From NCBI GenBank assembly GCA_034509425.1, contig JAVTVJ010000228.1, forward strand, positions 744,001-808,000: DNA of 64,000 nt. Direction: 5' to 3'. Made by a program: the position numbers and the translations under genes. Numbering within the stretch: position 1 is the first letter of the stretch; each line of letters begins with the position of its first letter. Positions 43,441 through 55,139 of the stretch are shown in pieces. Source of the DNA: Eopsaltria australis. Taxonomy: Eukaryota > Chordata > Aves > Passeriformes > Petroicidae. Below the pieces are notes generated by a model. It saw only the letters and a program-made list of their open reading frames with translations. It was not told the DNA's origin and searched no databases.

Positions 43441-45913
43441 TCTTGGGGGGGATTCCTGCTGACTGGAGCCCTGTTTTGGTTTGTTCCTGTTCCAGTGGCA
43501 GCAGTGGGGCTGCAGCATGGGCTGGTGAGCCCTGAGCACCCTGCTGCTGCCCCAGGATCATCAACCTGGCCACCATGGAGGTTTAGTGACGAACAGACAC
43601 AGTCTGTGGCAGGTTGGACTGCCAGCCCCTGGCTGTCAGGCAGGGTGGACACCTGGACACATCCTCAGCTGCACCAGCCATGTCCACCTGAGCATGGCTG
43701 TGGGCAGAGGAGTGAGAGGAGAGAGGCACCGGCCCAGCTTTCCCCATCACCTCCCCTCAAATGGCTGGATCCTGTCTAGTTCTTCCTGACCATGTCTGCA
43801 CATCCATGATGGCTGAGGGCTTGAGTGATGCTCTCCCTGCAGCTTCTTTGGAGCTTTTCTCCCAGTGACAGGATGCAGGTGGTTCTGTGTGCCACCACTC
43901 TGTGCTGTGAACAGTGCCAGCAGTGTGGCCGTGGATCATCACTGTAGGCGGTACAGTGAGAGCAGAGTGATCACCTGAGCAGAGGCCTGGGCTGGGAGCA
44001 GTAGCAGCAGATGTGTGGGGCGAGAGGAGAGAAGCCCTGAGCCTGGCTGTGCCGGGAGGAGTGGAGTGGTGACACACTGGGGACATGGCTTCTGTCTCAC
44101 CAGCTTTCCTTCTTCTGCAGCCTCTCCTGACCGTTGCACATGGCCAGCAATGTCAGTGCGATGTCCCTCTGGTGCCCACTTCCCTCTTGCTGATCCTGCA
44201 GGTTGCCCAACTGAGGGCAGACATGGCTGTGGAGGTCCCACCATGGAGAGGATCTGGATCCTTTCATTTTCCTTCCTCCCTCGACATTCCCCTTGGCCAT
44301 GGATCAGCTGGCGGGACCCAGCAAGTCTTTCAGCAAAGATGAGCAAAAAAAAAAAATCTCCTTATGCCTCTAAAAGGAAGAAGGAGAGCACGGCAGAGAC
44401 AGGCCATCTGATACAGCTCCACTTTCTGCTGTGGAGTCAGGAAGCCTTTTGGACAGGATTTATTTTGTATAGTCTTCCATGCAAACTGGATCCCCCTCCC
44501 CTCCTGGCCCTGCCCGGCCTTAAATCATATCCTTTGTAATGACATTTTGTGCTTGTGTGGCGCCTCGCTTCTGAGCATCCCCAAGTGCTCTGTAAATGGA
44601 TGTCTCGGAGCCTGTCAGGAGGCTGCAGTACCACCCCTCCACCCCCCTGCCACCAAGGGAAGGTGATAAACCCTTCCTGCATCTCACCTGCATGTCTGAC
44701 CACACCTGCATTGGTGCTGCAGCCTCCCCTGCATCCCTCTTGACTGCCCTGCCACCTCAGCCACCCCCATGGAGATCTGTCCCTGCTGGAGTGCCCAGGG
44801 TGAGGTGCTCAGGGATGAGCAGCTCCAGTCTAAGTTGATGGGATGCTGCCCTGCAGCCTGTCACATGGCCTGCAGCCTCACCTCCCACCTGGAAAGTCCC
44901 TGCCAGGGAATCAGCACAGCTGTCCCCCATCATCAGAGCTTCAGGGTCGACAAAAAAGCCACTCTCCATGTCCCCAGACCCCATTTTTGGTCAGGAATGG
45001 ATTCCTCTGGTACACTGTGCCCTGGGGTAAGGTGGGTGTTAACTGTACGGAAGGCTTGCTTGCTGAATCCAAATAATACAGCATTTCAGATTCCCTCTTC
45101 CCTGTCCAAGCCCTTGGCTATCATCAAGTCCTCCTTAGTCCTGTCCAGAGGTTTCTTCACAGCTGCAGGGTCCCAGGAGATGCAGTGGTTTTCGTCGGAC
45201 ACTGCTCTGACTTGGCCCAGCAGCAGAAACAGTCTGCCTTCCTGGATCTCCTCCAGCTCCTTTGGCTGCTTGGCTTCCTCTGCTGGACATCCTGAGCTAT
45301 GGGTAGGATTGCTGATGGAGGGACAGCCGGACGGCTGCTGCATCCAAGCAGGATTTTGGGCTCTGACAGATGATTTTGGAGGTTGTCTCAAGCTACCTAC
45401 TGGATTTTTGTGAAAATTGTCCTCCTGGAAAGAGGCCTTTTAACTTCCCTCCGAGCTGGAAAGCCATAGCCCAAGAGCTGACTGCTGACAGTGATGCCTT
45501 TTGCACAGGAGCCAGCGGCGATGCCAGCTGGGAAAAGAGAGGTTAAGCCTGGATGTAGGTGATGCCCTCTTCCAGTTCAGCTGCTCATTGCTGGGAGAAT
45601 CAATGCAAAAATGTCCACGGGCACTTTGGTTGTCTCCAGGTGCTGATGGTGCAGCCCCTTCCCAGGGATCTGGAGGATAGACCTCAAGTCTGCCTGGGCC
45701 ACTGCAGCTGATTCTGGGTGGAGCAGAGCTGGTGACCTGCTCCAGCCCTCCAGGGACTTTGCTTAGGGCTCCAGTGGGCCCTGTGAGTACCAGGCTGCTC
45801 TGGACTTCTTTTTATTGTCTACAGAAAGCTTCATTCTTCTAAGGCACCTTGAAGAAAAAGATTGGAATCTGAGGGAAGGTTTGTGGTGAAGTGGAGAAAA
45901 GCAAATGCTCTTG
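43441..45913. other. Unique GC-rich sequence, no gene recognised
   Basis: Frames of up to 214 codons (44769-45413, plus) are open, but overlapping frames exist in two other phases and on the minus strand. No domain or splice structure is convincing. Confidence 0.5.
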
Positions 45914-46290
45914 TCTGATCTGGTCTGGTCTGGTCTCATCTCCATCTCATCTTGACTCATAACTTTATCCAATCCCATCATACTCCGTCCCACCCATCCC
46001 AGTCTACTTACCCTATTTCCTATTACCCTACATCCTTCCCATTCTATCTTACCCTATCCTAACCCACTCTATCCCATCTCACTCCATCCTATGCCATCCC
46101 ACCCATCCCATTTCACTTACCCCATCCCACCCCATTTTCTGTTCTTCCTATCTCATCTTACCCTATTCCATCCCACTCTATCTCATCCCATCAGACCCAT
46201 CCTATTCCACTCACCCCATTCCCCTGCATACCTCTTCCCTCCCATGCCATCCCACCCTATTCTATCCCACTCCACCTCATCCCCATCTCC
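45914..46290 (+). repeat. Degenerate pyrimidine-rich pentamer repeat
   Basis: It begins with three TGGTC units (TCTGGTCTGGTCTGG) and then continues as irregular CCCAT, CCTAT, TCCCA and CTATC words for about 350 bases, all variants of an (ATCCC)n-like pentamer with many substitutions. The minus strand is purine-rich. The high divergence indicates an old repeat, unlike the clean TTTC tract. Confidence 0.85.
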
Positions 46291-46379
46291 TGTGGACATC
46301 CCCAGACGGAGCTGCTCCTGCCAGGAGTATGGGCCCATTGGTGGTGGAGGCCACTTGGAGCAGTTCCTCATCCAGGATG

Positions 46380-46810
46380 TGTGTCAGTGAAAGCAGAAAC
46401 CCAATATGCAAGATAAGGAGATGATTTATAATGGAGTTTGTGAACTTTAGGAAAGAGCTTTACAGCCAGATTTTACGGACCACACAGGGAGAGGTTATAC
46501 TTTCCAAAACCTTGGAGATTTTTTAAAAAATATTTTTATATTAAAAAAAAAAAGAGTTTCCAAGAATTAAATAACACGAAAGTGTATGAAATATGATGTA
46601 GGGAATGTTCCTCTTGCTCTCACATCTGAAGTTAATTTGGGAGACGCTCTGAATAGCTTTTTAAAGAGTGGATAAACATTGGCATCAAAAGTGTAAATAA
46701 AGTTACCAGACACAGCGGCTGTTCAAAGGGAATCGTCCCTGGGATGTTGGCCGGGCAGCTCTAATGGCTGCGTCAGGAACATTTGGAGATAAAAGGGCCC
46801 GGATGATTAG
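46380..46810. promoter_or_regulatory. AT-rich candidate conserved element
   Basis: The first part (46400-46600) has words such as ATTTTTTAAAAAATATTTTTAT, partly low-complexity. The second (46620-46810) is complex, non-repetitive sequence, for example GGAGACGCTCTGAATAGC, AAGTGTAAATAAAGTTACC, GCAGCTCTAATGGCTGCGTC and GGATGATTAGCCTGG. The second half retains CpG in otherwise AT-rich DNA, a mix often seen in conserved regulatory DNA. There is no coding frame. Function is inferred only from composition. Confidence 0.35.
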
Positions 46811-48230
46811 CCTGGGCTGAAGTTCTCCGCCTCGTCTCCCTCTCCTGATACCAAAGGCAAGCAGCGCTGGCAGCTGTTCTTGCAGGTTGCCAGCCTGGGG
46901 ACGGGCACTGATGGGAGGTTCCCGTTTGCTGGGACCCCCTCAGTCCCCTGCACCACCACTGCCCAAAACTTGGGTCACACATTTCCAAGCAGGAGTTACT
47001 GAAGCCTAATTAAAGGCTATTGGTGCTGGTCTCTTGAAGATCTGGATTTGTCAGAGTTGTGGCCCAAAGCATTTCTGAGAAGCCCTCAGGCTATCCTACT
47101 GTGTGTCACGCCCACTGCTTCCCCCAGGACAGTTCTGTTCCCCCAGATGTTTTGATTGGCACATGCTTGGTTGGTCAGAAATATTCTGAAGTAGAATATT
47201 CTGTGTCACTGGGTTTAAGATTGCAGCTGGTTGAAAGAACCCAGAGGGATTGTGTCTCTCCTGAAGCACATCTTCGCACCATCATCAGGGTTCTCCATGA
47301 CAGTCCCCCAACAGTCTGTGGAGGGAAGGAAAAAACAGTGAAATGAACTCTGACATCTCATTTAAATCTTCCCAAGAGGAAGAGAAATGGACAGATTTGA
47401 ACTGACCTTTTGTTTGCTTCTTTTGGTATGAACTTGAAGGGAAATCTTTGGAAGTTGTCTTTGATGGACCAGTTTGTGAACGAGAGGCAGTTGTGGGCTG
47501 GAGTGACTTTGGCAGTCAGATCCCCATCATGAGGTGCTTCTCCTTACCCCATGTGTCTACCAGAAGGGATTTTCCTGGGAGTTCTAGAAGTAGGAAGGGG
47601 TGTGGATAATAATACTAGGTCTTCTGCATCCAGAAGCTCTTACCTCCACAGCACCCAACACTGAGGGCTGCTATTGCATGTGAATATACAGAATGTCAAT
47701 ACCTTCTTCAGAATACCTTCTTCTCAACACCTGAGACCTTGGTCATGGCTCTGCATCCCTTGATTGCTAAAGACAGGATGGTAATAACAGCAGCCATGAC
47801 AAAGCACGGGGTGTAAATCCACCTCTGGGTTGTCCGAGAGCAGCTCATGGCTGCTTATACCTCAGTAGGGGCACAATAAGCACCATTTATGGCTGGGGGG
47901 TTGGTGGGCTGCTCTTGGTGCTCATGACCCTGGAGACTCAAGAGTTCTGTGTCTTGACTGACCCAGCCTGGGGAATGTGGTGGATCCACCACAGATCTGC
48001 CAACATGCCAGCTGGGAATTGGGCCCCACTGCTCACTTGTGACCTGGGCACTGCCATGCTGGGTGAGGTATCAGCTCCTGAGGCTGAGGAGCAGCATGAA
48101 GGACATCATCACAGGTAACCCTGCAAGTCCCCAGTGGTGGCACATCCTAGTTTCTCCTACCTTGCCCTGGAGACCATCTCCTCATTCATCCTGATGCCCT
48201 GCTGTCAAAGCATGCCCTTCGTGTCCAATT
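46811..48230. other. Unique sequence, nothing recognised
   Basis: No frame longer than about 95 codons and no repeat that I can name is present in this interval. Confidence 0.5.
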
Positions 48231-48450
48231 CTGAAGACTGAGCAGTGGAAGAAACAAAATAGTTTGAAGCATGACCCCATCAGGTAAAAGTTACAAAATT
48301 ATATTTGAATATTTCACCTACTCAGGTGACTTTAAGATGGATAAAGTGGTGAGGACTCATTTGTTCTGTCTTTTGCCTGGCTATAATAGGAGCTAACAAT
48401 GACCATAACTCTGACCTTTTTTTCAGTCTTGACTCCGCAGTATTTTCCTG
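48231..48450. other. AT-rich non-repetitive block
   Basis: This is a short AT-richer stretch (for example TACAAAATTATATTTGAATA and GGCTATAATAGGAGC) without repeats or coding frames. It might belong to a conserved element; the evidence is composition only. Confidence 0.2.
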
Positions 48451-48895
48451 AGTCATAAAGAACAAGTCTTCCATTGGCAGGGCTGGGAAGATGCTGTCCC
48501 ACACCCTTGGTGTTAACCACAAGCAGCCGTAGCTCCTCTCTGCATCCCTGGGTGAGACCCAGTGGGATAGGCATGCCGCCTGCCTGGGCACCAGCTGGCA
48601 GGGCTGCACTTCCCCAGAGACAGGGGAAGTGCAGGGGTTTTATTGCAAATAATGAAATAATTACTCTTTCTTTGCCTGGGACTTGACCTGAAAACAGCTG
48701 CTGATTCCTGTGCGAGGGTTCATGAGCCCAAATTCCCATCAGAGGGCTCACTAATGCCTTTGGGATGGAGGAGCCTGGCACTGAGAAGGGGACTCTGGCT
48801 TGGAGGATGCCCAGTGTGATCACTGCAGACTAGGGCTCGTGCAGACTGCTTTTGCACATCAGCCTTCGTGCCACTTGTGTAAACTATTACAGCAA

Positions 48896-48908
48896 AGGGC
48901 AAAGGTTA
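48896..48908 (+). promoter_or_regulatory. DR1-type nuclear receptor half-site pair
   Basis: AGGGCAAAGGTTA closely matches the direct repeat with one-base spacing bound by HNF4 and RXR heterodimers (consensus AGGTCAAAGGTCA, two mismatches). It lies in AT-richer sequence (about 48840-48960) that also contains ATCAATTAACAGG. Chance occurrence of such a match in 64 kb is plausible. Confidence 0.25.
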
Positions 48909-51900
48909 AATGCAGCACATGTGTGGCATCAATTAACAGGATTTCAAGGTCTCCAGTGAAGTTTCTACTCAAATCTCTTGTGGCAGGTTGAATTTTCTTA
49001 ACCCCTCCGATGCCATGCAGTCAGAGGGTCTTGGCTCTGCCAGACTATTGGAGGGGAATGGGCTTGTGCTGGCTGGAAGTTTCCCCAAGGACTGTGTTGA
49101 AGGGGCCTCTGGCCATATGGGCATGGGGGGACACTGCACCAGTGGTCTGTGGGGCAAGGGGGAGAGATTGTAGCCTTTCTACTGGAAGTGTTCTTGGAAG
49201 GATGTCAGGCCCTGGCAGTTTGGTGTATAAGCAGCCCCTTATCACGTCCCCCTTGGCTTCAAGTCCATCTACCTCCATCTCAGAGCCCTCATGGGGGGTG
49301 GCTGCTCCTGTGTTTGGTCCCAGCCAGACCTTGCTCCACTGACGCACCCCATTGTCCCAATGTGTTCTGCTGCTGAGTGGACAAAGGTTTCTGCCAGGCT
49401 TGGGAGCACTGGTGCCTTCACTCCCTGCCTGTAAAACAGGCACAGTCACCTCCCACTGCCTGAGGGGCTGAGAGGGGATGGCTGCAGTGAAAGTCTCAGT
49501 GATGATTCAAAACCAGGACAGTTTTGGTGGAGAAATAGCAATTGTGAATCTTCACCAGTCTGAGGCCATTCAGGGCTGCTCCCAGGCAATGTACTCATCC
49601 ACCGCTCATCTCCTCCTGGATTTGTCAGTCATACTGGGCATACTGGGAGAGGGAGTGGTTTAAAGGATGGTGGTGTGACTCGGGCAGCCTTTAGTGCATT
49701 CTGTGTCTTCTGCAGATGATACATCAGGGACATGGATGCCAGAACTTTGCACTGCAGCTCTGCCAGGTTGTCCTCCCCAATTCCAGATATTTCTCCTAAG
49801 GGCCAGGACATTGGAGTCAGAGTGCTTGGAGAGCTTCTACTTTGCTCTTTTGAGGGGGTTTGGCAAGGAAAAGGAAGACTTTAGCTGCCACCACCATGAA
49901 GAAAACATGAAAATGTGATATTGGCATGGCCTGAAGACTCAGAAGCTTTAAGGTATTTTAAAAGCTTCCTGATTGCTTGTGCAGATTTTTGCCTACACAG
50001 ATTGCTAATTTCCCATGAACAGGTGCTGCTGAAGGGAATCCTGCCTTGGGAGTTTCAGTTCCTGGGGTTTCAAGTCCTGCCTCAAGGCTGGGGACCAGTG
50101 TAATGGATGGGTCAGGGCTGGGAGCTTAGTGAGGAACATCAATCCCAACACTAACCAATGCAGAGCCTTCTAGGCTGGAGGAACAGGACATGCAAGTGCT
50201 CCTCTGCACCTGCGTGCCCCTGATATCACCTTGCCCATGCATTCCACTCCTTTTTGGGAAATTAATCAATTCAATCCTCCAAGTTAAAAAACTCAGCCCC
50301 CAAAATATTCAAAACCATTAGAAACCCCTGTATCTTGATGATTTCGATCTGTTTTTCAGTCCTGCACTGAACAAAAAGTGTGCTTGAAAAACATACTTGA
50401 AAAATGCTCTGCCACAGCTCCCCATGTCAGAGCTGAGACTTCTGACTGAAAGATGGATTTGGCCCAGACATCTCCACAGAAATACCCTGTTTGTTAGCAA
50501 ACCTGTAAAAATTTTGGTAATCCCCTTGATCTGAAACAAATGGGCTCTGCTGTCTGGTGCTGATTTTATTATCAGACACTGCTTAGTATCATCCCATGGC
50601 TTGGACCAGTGCCTGACGCTCAACACCAAGTCTATCATGTGTTGGCAGGCAAAAGTCTCCCCTGAACTCTAGATCTGTGCTGGTTCTCCACATGTGTGCG
50701 GTGCCCTGGATAATACATGTTGGATTTACAGAGCCGTATGGTTGCCCAAGGACCTCCAGGACCCTTCAGGGCTGCTCCAACACGGTCTCCAGATGGGATG
50801 GGAGCAGCATAGCATGGCTGTTAGGGTGAAAGCTCAGGTTTTGTTGAGTTGATTTCTTCTCCTTCTGAGGTGGGGAGCTTGGCTTGTTGGTTGTGTTTCC
50901 AGTCTGGAGCTTTGTGCAAACACAGGATGAAAAAGCAGGAGTGCCTTTGGGTCCTAACATAATTCCCAGAGTGTCTGTCAGCCTGAGCTCCCACCCAGCC
51001 TTGGAAATGGGACCTAGAACAAGCCTTGAGCATCTGTGGGCTGATTCGAGGACTATTGGGAATCTTGATGCCTTTGAGGCCAGGTAGACCCTCAGCTGCC
51101 TGCAAGTTGGTTGCATTGGCTGTGGCCCTTGAAAGCAGAACTCCCAGCCCTGCTCTCCCTCCATGCTGCCTGCAGCAGCTGAACATAAAATTTGAGCCCC
51201 CCAGAGACCCACCATCAACCACACGAGCCCCAGCCGGTTTTGTTTTGATTATACATTTGTTTCCTCCCTCCTGGGAGTGTCTGACACAGCTTTTACCTCT
51301 CAGCGCGTCAATGCTTGGCTCCCCCCGCCACCTCCACCTCCCTCCCCTCCTGTCAGCTCTGCTTGGATTAGCTCTGACCCCTACTGAACTCTGCTGCCAG
51401 AAGAAGTGTCAACCCCTTTCACTTTCCGAGAGCCTTCCAGCCCTGAACACTGAGCACGGGGAAGGAGTGTTCTCCAATGGAAAACCTCCCACATAGCTTT
51501 TTCCAACTCTGTGCCCTTTGCTGTGTGTCCGGAGAGGACAGACTCTGGTCCCTGCCTCTGGCCATGCTCTGGGAACAGCCTGGATGATCTGCAGCACATC
51601 TCTGCCCTCCCTCGAGCCAGCACAGGTGTGAACAGGGCAAAAGGGGCTTTGAAGGAGGATTTGCTTCGTGGTGGAATAGGAGAGAGTAGGAGGTTGGCTA
51701 TGGGCAGAGCATGGCATGGCATGGTGCATGGGACCAAGGGTAGGTGTTTCCATGGGAGTATAGCAGGGTTGGTGGTTGTATTTCTTCAAGGGAACACCCA
51801 CCCTCCATGGATGAGTGGACATCAGCAAGACAGAAAGGAGAGGAAGAGCTGGCTGCTGCCACCAGGAGGACAGAAGATGGGGAGGTCTTTCAACTCTTTC

Positions 51901-53695
51901 CACCAGTTTTGATGGTGGTTGCGTGTCCGTGCTAAGCAGCAGCAGCTTAAATGTTCTGCAAGAGCTCCAAAATTCAGGGGAAACCAGCCCACCAAAATAA
52001 AAAGACCATCCAAGGAGAGGGCAGGAGCTGATGCCCTGTGCCCACGACTTGGCAGGGTTAACGCTTGTGGGGCAGGGAGTGACACCCCCACCCATAAGCA
52101 GCCACCCTGGCCAGCAGAGACACTGGCTGGTGGATGTGGGGCCACAGCAGGGGAGCAGGGAGGTTAACTCCAGCACCACCAATGAAATAAAGAAAGGGAA
52201 TGCCGCATGCTAAGGAGTTGCAGATGTTTGGATGTTGGCAGAGATTTAGGTGGAGCTGCCAATGCACAACATGGTTTGCAGCAGGCGGAAGGGTGGGAAG
52301 TGCCAGGGGAAACCGGCCCCCTTCTCTAGAGCCTGTGGTAGTGGAGGGAGCCCTCCTGGGGTAGGTGACATGGGGGAGTGCAAGGCTGGGGCTGTGTCTT
52401 CTCTTGGAGCTTGGAGATGCCATGGAAAGGGTGGGGGAGGCAAATGAAAATAGACCAGCTGCTTCCTGGTCTGGCTGCTGCTGTGTCCCTCTCTGTTGGA
52501 GCCACCAGAGCAGCCACCTGGGCAGTCAAGGATAACTGAGCCATGGAGACAGCAGCTCGGAGCGCAGTCACTTTATTTATAGGACACTGAAGATGTGCCT
52601 CAGTCTTCCAGGGGCTCTTTCCCCTGTTTTTTTTCCCAAGCCTGCAGAAGCCAGGGAGTTATCCAAAGCCATTCCTCACTTTCACAACTCAGTGAAGGGA
52701 TGGCCTGCCTAGCTGATGAGGGTCACAGGCCTGTTTTGGTCTCACCAGGTCAGCAGAAACCAGGACTTCAGCACTGTTGTCCCAGAGCTGAGTAGTGGTG
52801 CATGCTGTGCCGAAGGGAGGAGAAACATTGCCCCTGAAGTGAAGAAGGCATCTCTGGAGGTCTGCGAGGATAAATCCAGGCTGGAGGGCACATTTAGGGC
52901 TATGCTGACCTCGGTGTTTAATGATTTTGTCTTATCTCTGGAAAAGGGATGGACAGGAACCTGGTAAAGCCCAATTGGGCAGGGTCGATGAGTTCCAAGC
53001 CCCACTGCTGTACCTGAAGGAGGTGTTGGGGTGGTGGGGAACACAGGGGCTGAGGGGTGTCTGTGAATCTGGAGGCCATCAACTCTGGTGTATGGATATG
53101 GGCAGGTCTTGTTCCTTTCTGGGGTGCCAGCTCTTCAGGATGAGCATGACTCCCTTTGTTGGCTGGGAGATCGAGTCCCACCCCAGAGGAGCCCTTGGGA
53201 ACCTGCTTTGTGTGTCTCTTGGTGAAAGCACAAGCCACCAGGTTGCTTTGCATCTGCAGCCCCAGGCTTGCAGGAGCATACCCTTCTCTTGAAGCCCTCC
53301 TGATGCCTCCTGGCCCCCATGGCTCTGCAGCCATGCCAGCTCACTGTGGTTCTCTGGGTCTTTGTCAGCAGCATGTTTGGTAGCTCTGTGACCATCGTGC
53401 TTCCTGACATGTTTTCTTTTCCCCCGTGGTTTTGAGAATTGTAGTCATTTCTTTGTTGAGGAGGGAGAGGGAAAGGTCATCCCTTACTAGCAACTCATTA
53501 AAGCAAAACAATGGAAAGAACAGCAAATGGGCTCTGGGATCCGCTTCTCCAGGCATGTGTGAGGCTGCCTTTTGTCAGTGCAGGAGAGGGGCATCCGTTG
53601 AGGTGGTGGCATTGCAGGGAGGCCCTCCCACCCCCTCCTTCCCCCCCAAACCAATTCAAGGCATCACTGGAGGACCTCAGTGTGTGTCAGAGCTT
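48909..53695. other. Unique sequence, no gene recognised
   Basis: Frames of up to 257 codons (51409-52182, minus) exist, but frames in other phases overlap them fully and none has a motif. The segment 50240-50600 is AT-richer, without a recognisable element. Confidence 0.5.
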
Positions 53696-53738
53696 TTGTT
53701 TGTTTGTTTTGTGTTTGTGTGTTTGTGTGTGTGTGTGA
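53696..53738 (+). repeat. Compound TTTG/GT microsatellite
   Basis: It begins with TTTG units and changes to GTGTTTGTGT and then a short (GT)7-type run ending in GTGAGTG. About 43 bases, likely variable in length. Confidence 0.85.
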
Positions 53739-54613
53739 GTGGGATGTACATTCAGCCCTGCTGTCATTAAAAAAAAGTTTTTAATGAAAATTTTCTCATT
53801 CCCTCCTCCCAAGCTCCCCAGTTTGGACCAGTTCTGTTTCTTTCATGTGGGAGGCAGCTGCATTTGTCTCAGTAATTGTGTTTCCCTGTTGCTGTGTACC
53901 GCTGAGGACTTGGTGACACAATGAAGATGTGAAGCATTTCTCTTTCCCAGGCCTGGCTCTGGGGGTTTGGTTTTGGTGACATTATAGCCTTCCTTCTCCC
54001 TAGGATGCCCATATGGGGTTTGAAGTCCATCTGGCATTTGGCAGGAGAGACATTGCTGAAAGCTGATGGTCGTGCTCAGATTGATGCTGAGAAGGAAGCA
54101 CTGCTCTGTGCCTGTGCTGTCTCTCAGGATCACTTGCTTAAGTCCACTGCCTGTTCCAATGGGAAAGGGTGGACAGTCACCCATGGTCATGGAGGATGCC
54201 CAGCACCTATGTTTGAATGTCCTGCTAGGCCTGTTGGCCTCCAGACCCCAAACAATCATCTCATGGCCCATCCCAGTTCCATCCTACCAGCTGCTGTCTG
54301 GGCAGCCGTGGTGTTCCATGAGGGAGTGTGGATAGCTGCACTGTGGGCAAAGACTGCTTCGGGCAGCTACACTGCTGTGGTTCATCACTTGTTCTGAACC
54401 TCCCCTGCCCTACCCTCTCTGGAACCTAACCCACCAGCCCCTGGAGGTGGGAAGTGCAACTCAGCGAGGGCAACCTGCCTGAGGCATTGGTCCTGGAGCA
54501 GCACAGGAGTTCTCCCAGTTTGAGGTGGGATACTTCATTGCATTGGGAAGGTGGGCCAGCCATGGGGTTCTTGGACGTATTGCCAGAGCAGAGCTGGGAG
54601 TGGCAGAAGGATC
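53739..54613. other. Unique sequence, nothing recognised
   Basis: No domain-bearing frame or repeat is recognised. Confidence 0.5.
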
Positions 54614-54765
54614 ATGGGTGGCATGGGGCATGAGGGGCATAAGGGGCACATGGGAAGGGGACTGCATCTGGTGTGGGGCAGGTGGGGCATGAGGTGATTG
54701 GGAGTGCAGCTGGTGTGGGGCACAAGGGGCATGTGGGGCTGGTGTGGGGCACATGGGAAACGGGA
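54614..54765 (+). repeat. Degenerate GGGGCA-rich minisatellite
   Basis: Irregular repeats are built from GTGGGGCA, ATGAGGGGCA and CACATGGGA words; the best period is about 42 bases between TGCATCTGGTGTGGGGCA (54663) and TGCAGCTGGTGTGGGGCA (54705). The minus-strand translation is rich in Pro, His and Met because of this. It lies 130 bases left of the CpG island. Confidence 0.75.
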
Positions 54766-54892
54766 GCAGGGGAAGCACCTCACAGGTTCCACGGAGTTCC
54801 TCTGCGCTGGAGCCCACGAGGGCTGACATTGCTGACTCGGAGGGATCAGGGTGTGAGGGCAAGGAGAGACCTTTGGGAGCAGGAGCTTGTGA

Positions 54893-55139
54893 CTCTCGAG
54901 GCCGGGCTGTGCATGCCCTGGGGCCGGGGCCGGGGCCGCGCATCCCCCGGGGCCGGGCTGTCCTTCCATGCAGCGCGGAGAGGTGGCAGCAAAAGCCCTG
55001 GGACGGGGGTCGCGGGGACCTGCCGCCGCAGCCATGCGTGCCGGGTCCCGGCCTGGGCGGGATGCGCGTCCCCCTGTCCCGGCGTCTGCTCCCACGAGCG
55101 GGACCCAGGCGCTGGAGCCAAGTCCGTCTCTAGGTCGTA
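54893..55139. promoter_or_regulatory. CpG island without an assigned gene
   Basis: I count about 28 CpG in about 247 bases with high GC, so the observed/expected ratio is near 0.9 by hand count, well above bulk bird DNA. It includes three perfect GGGGCC units (54920-54937), CCGCGC, GTCGCGGGG and GATGCGCG. There is no TATA box. Islands like this usually mark an unmethylated promoter, but I find no recognised coding exon on either side. The minus-strand open frame across it (54535-55254, 239 codons) is proline-rich, has no motif and owes its end to the neighbouring minisatellite. It could be the promoter or first exon of a non-coding RNA or of a gene that continues outside the window. Confidence 0.6.

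Noticed and set aside
51409..52182. A 257-codon minus-strand gene
   Set aside because: It has no domain motif, is overlapped by open frames in other phases, and has no splice or promoter context.
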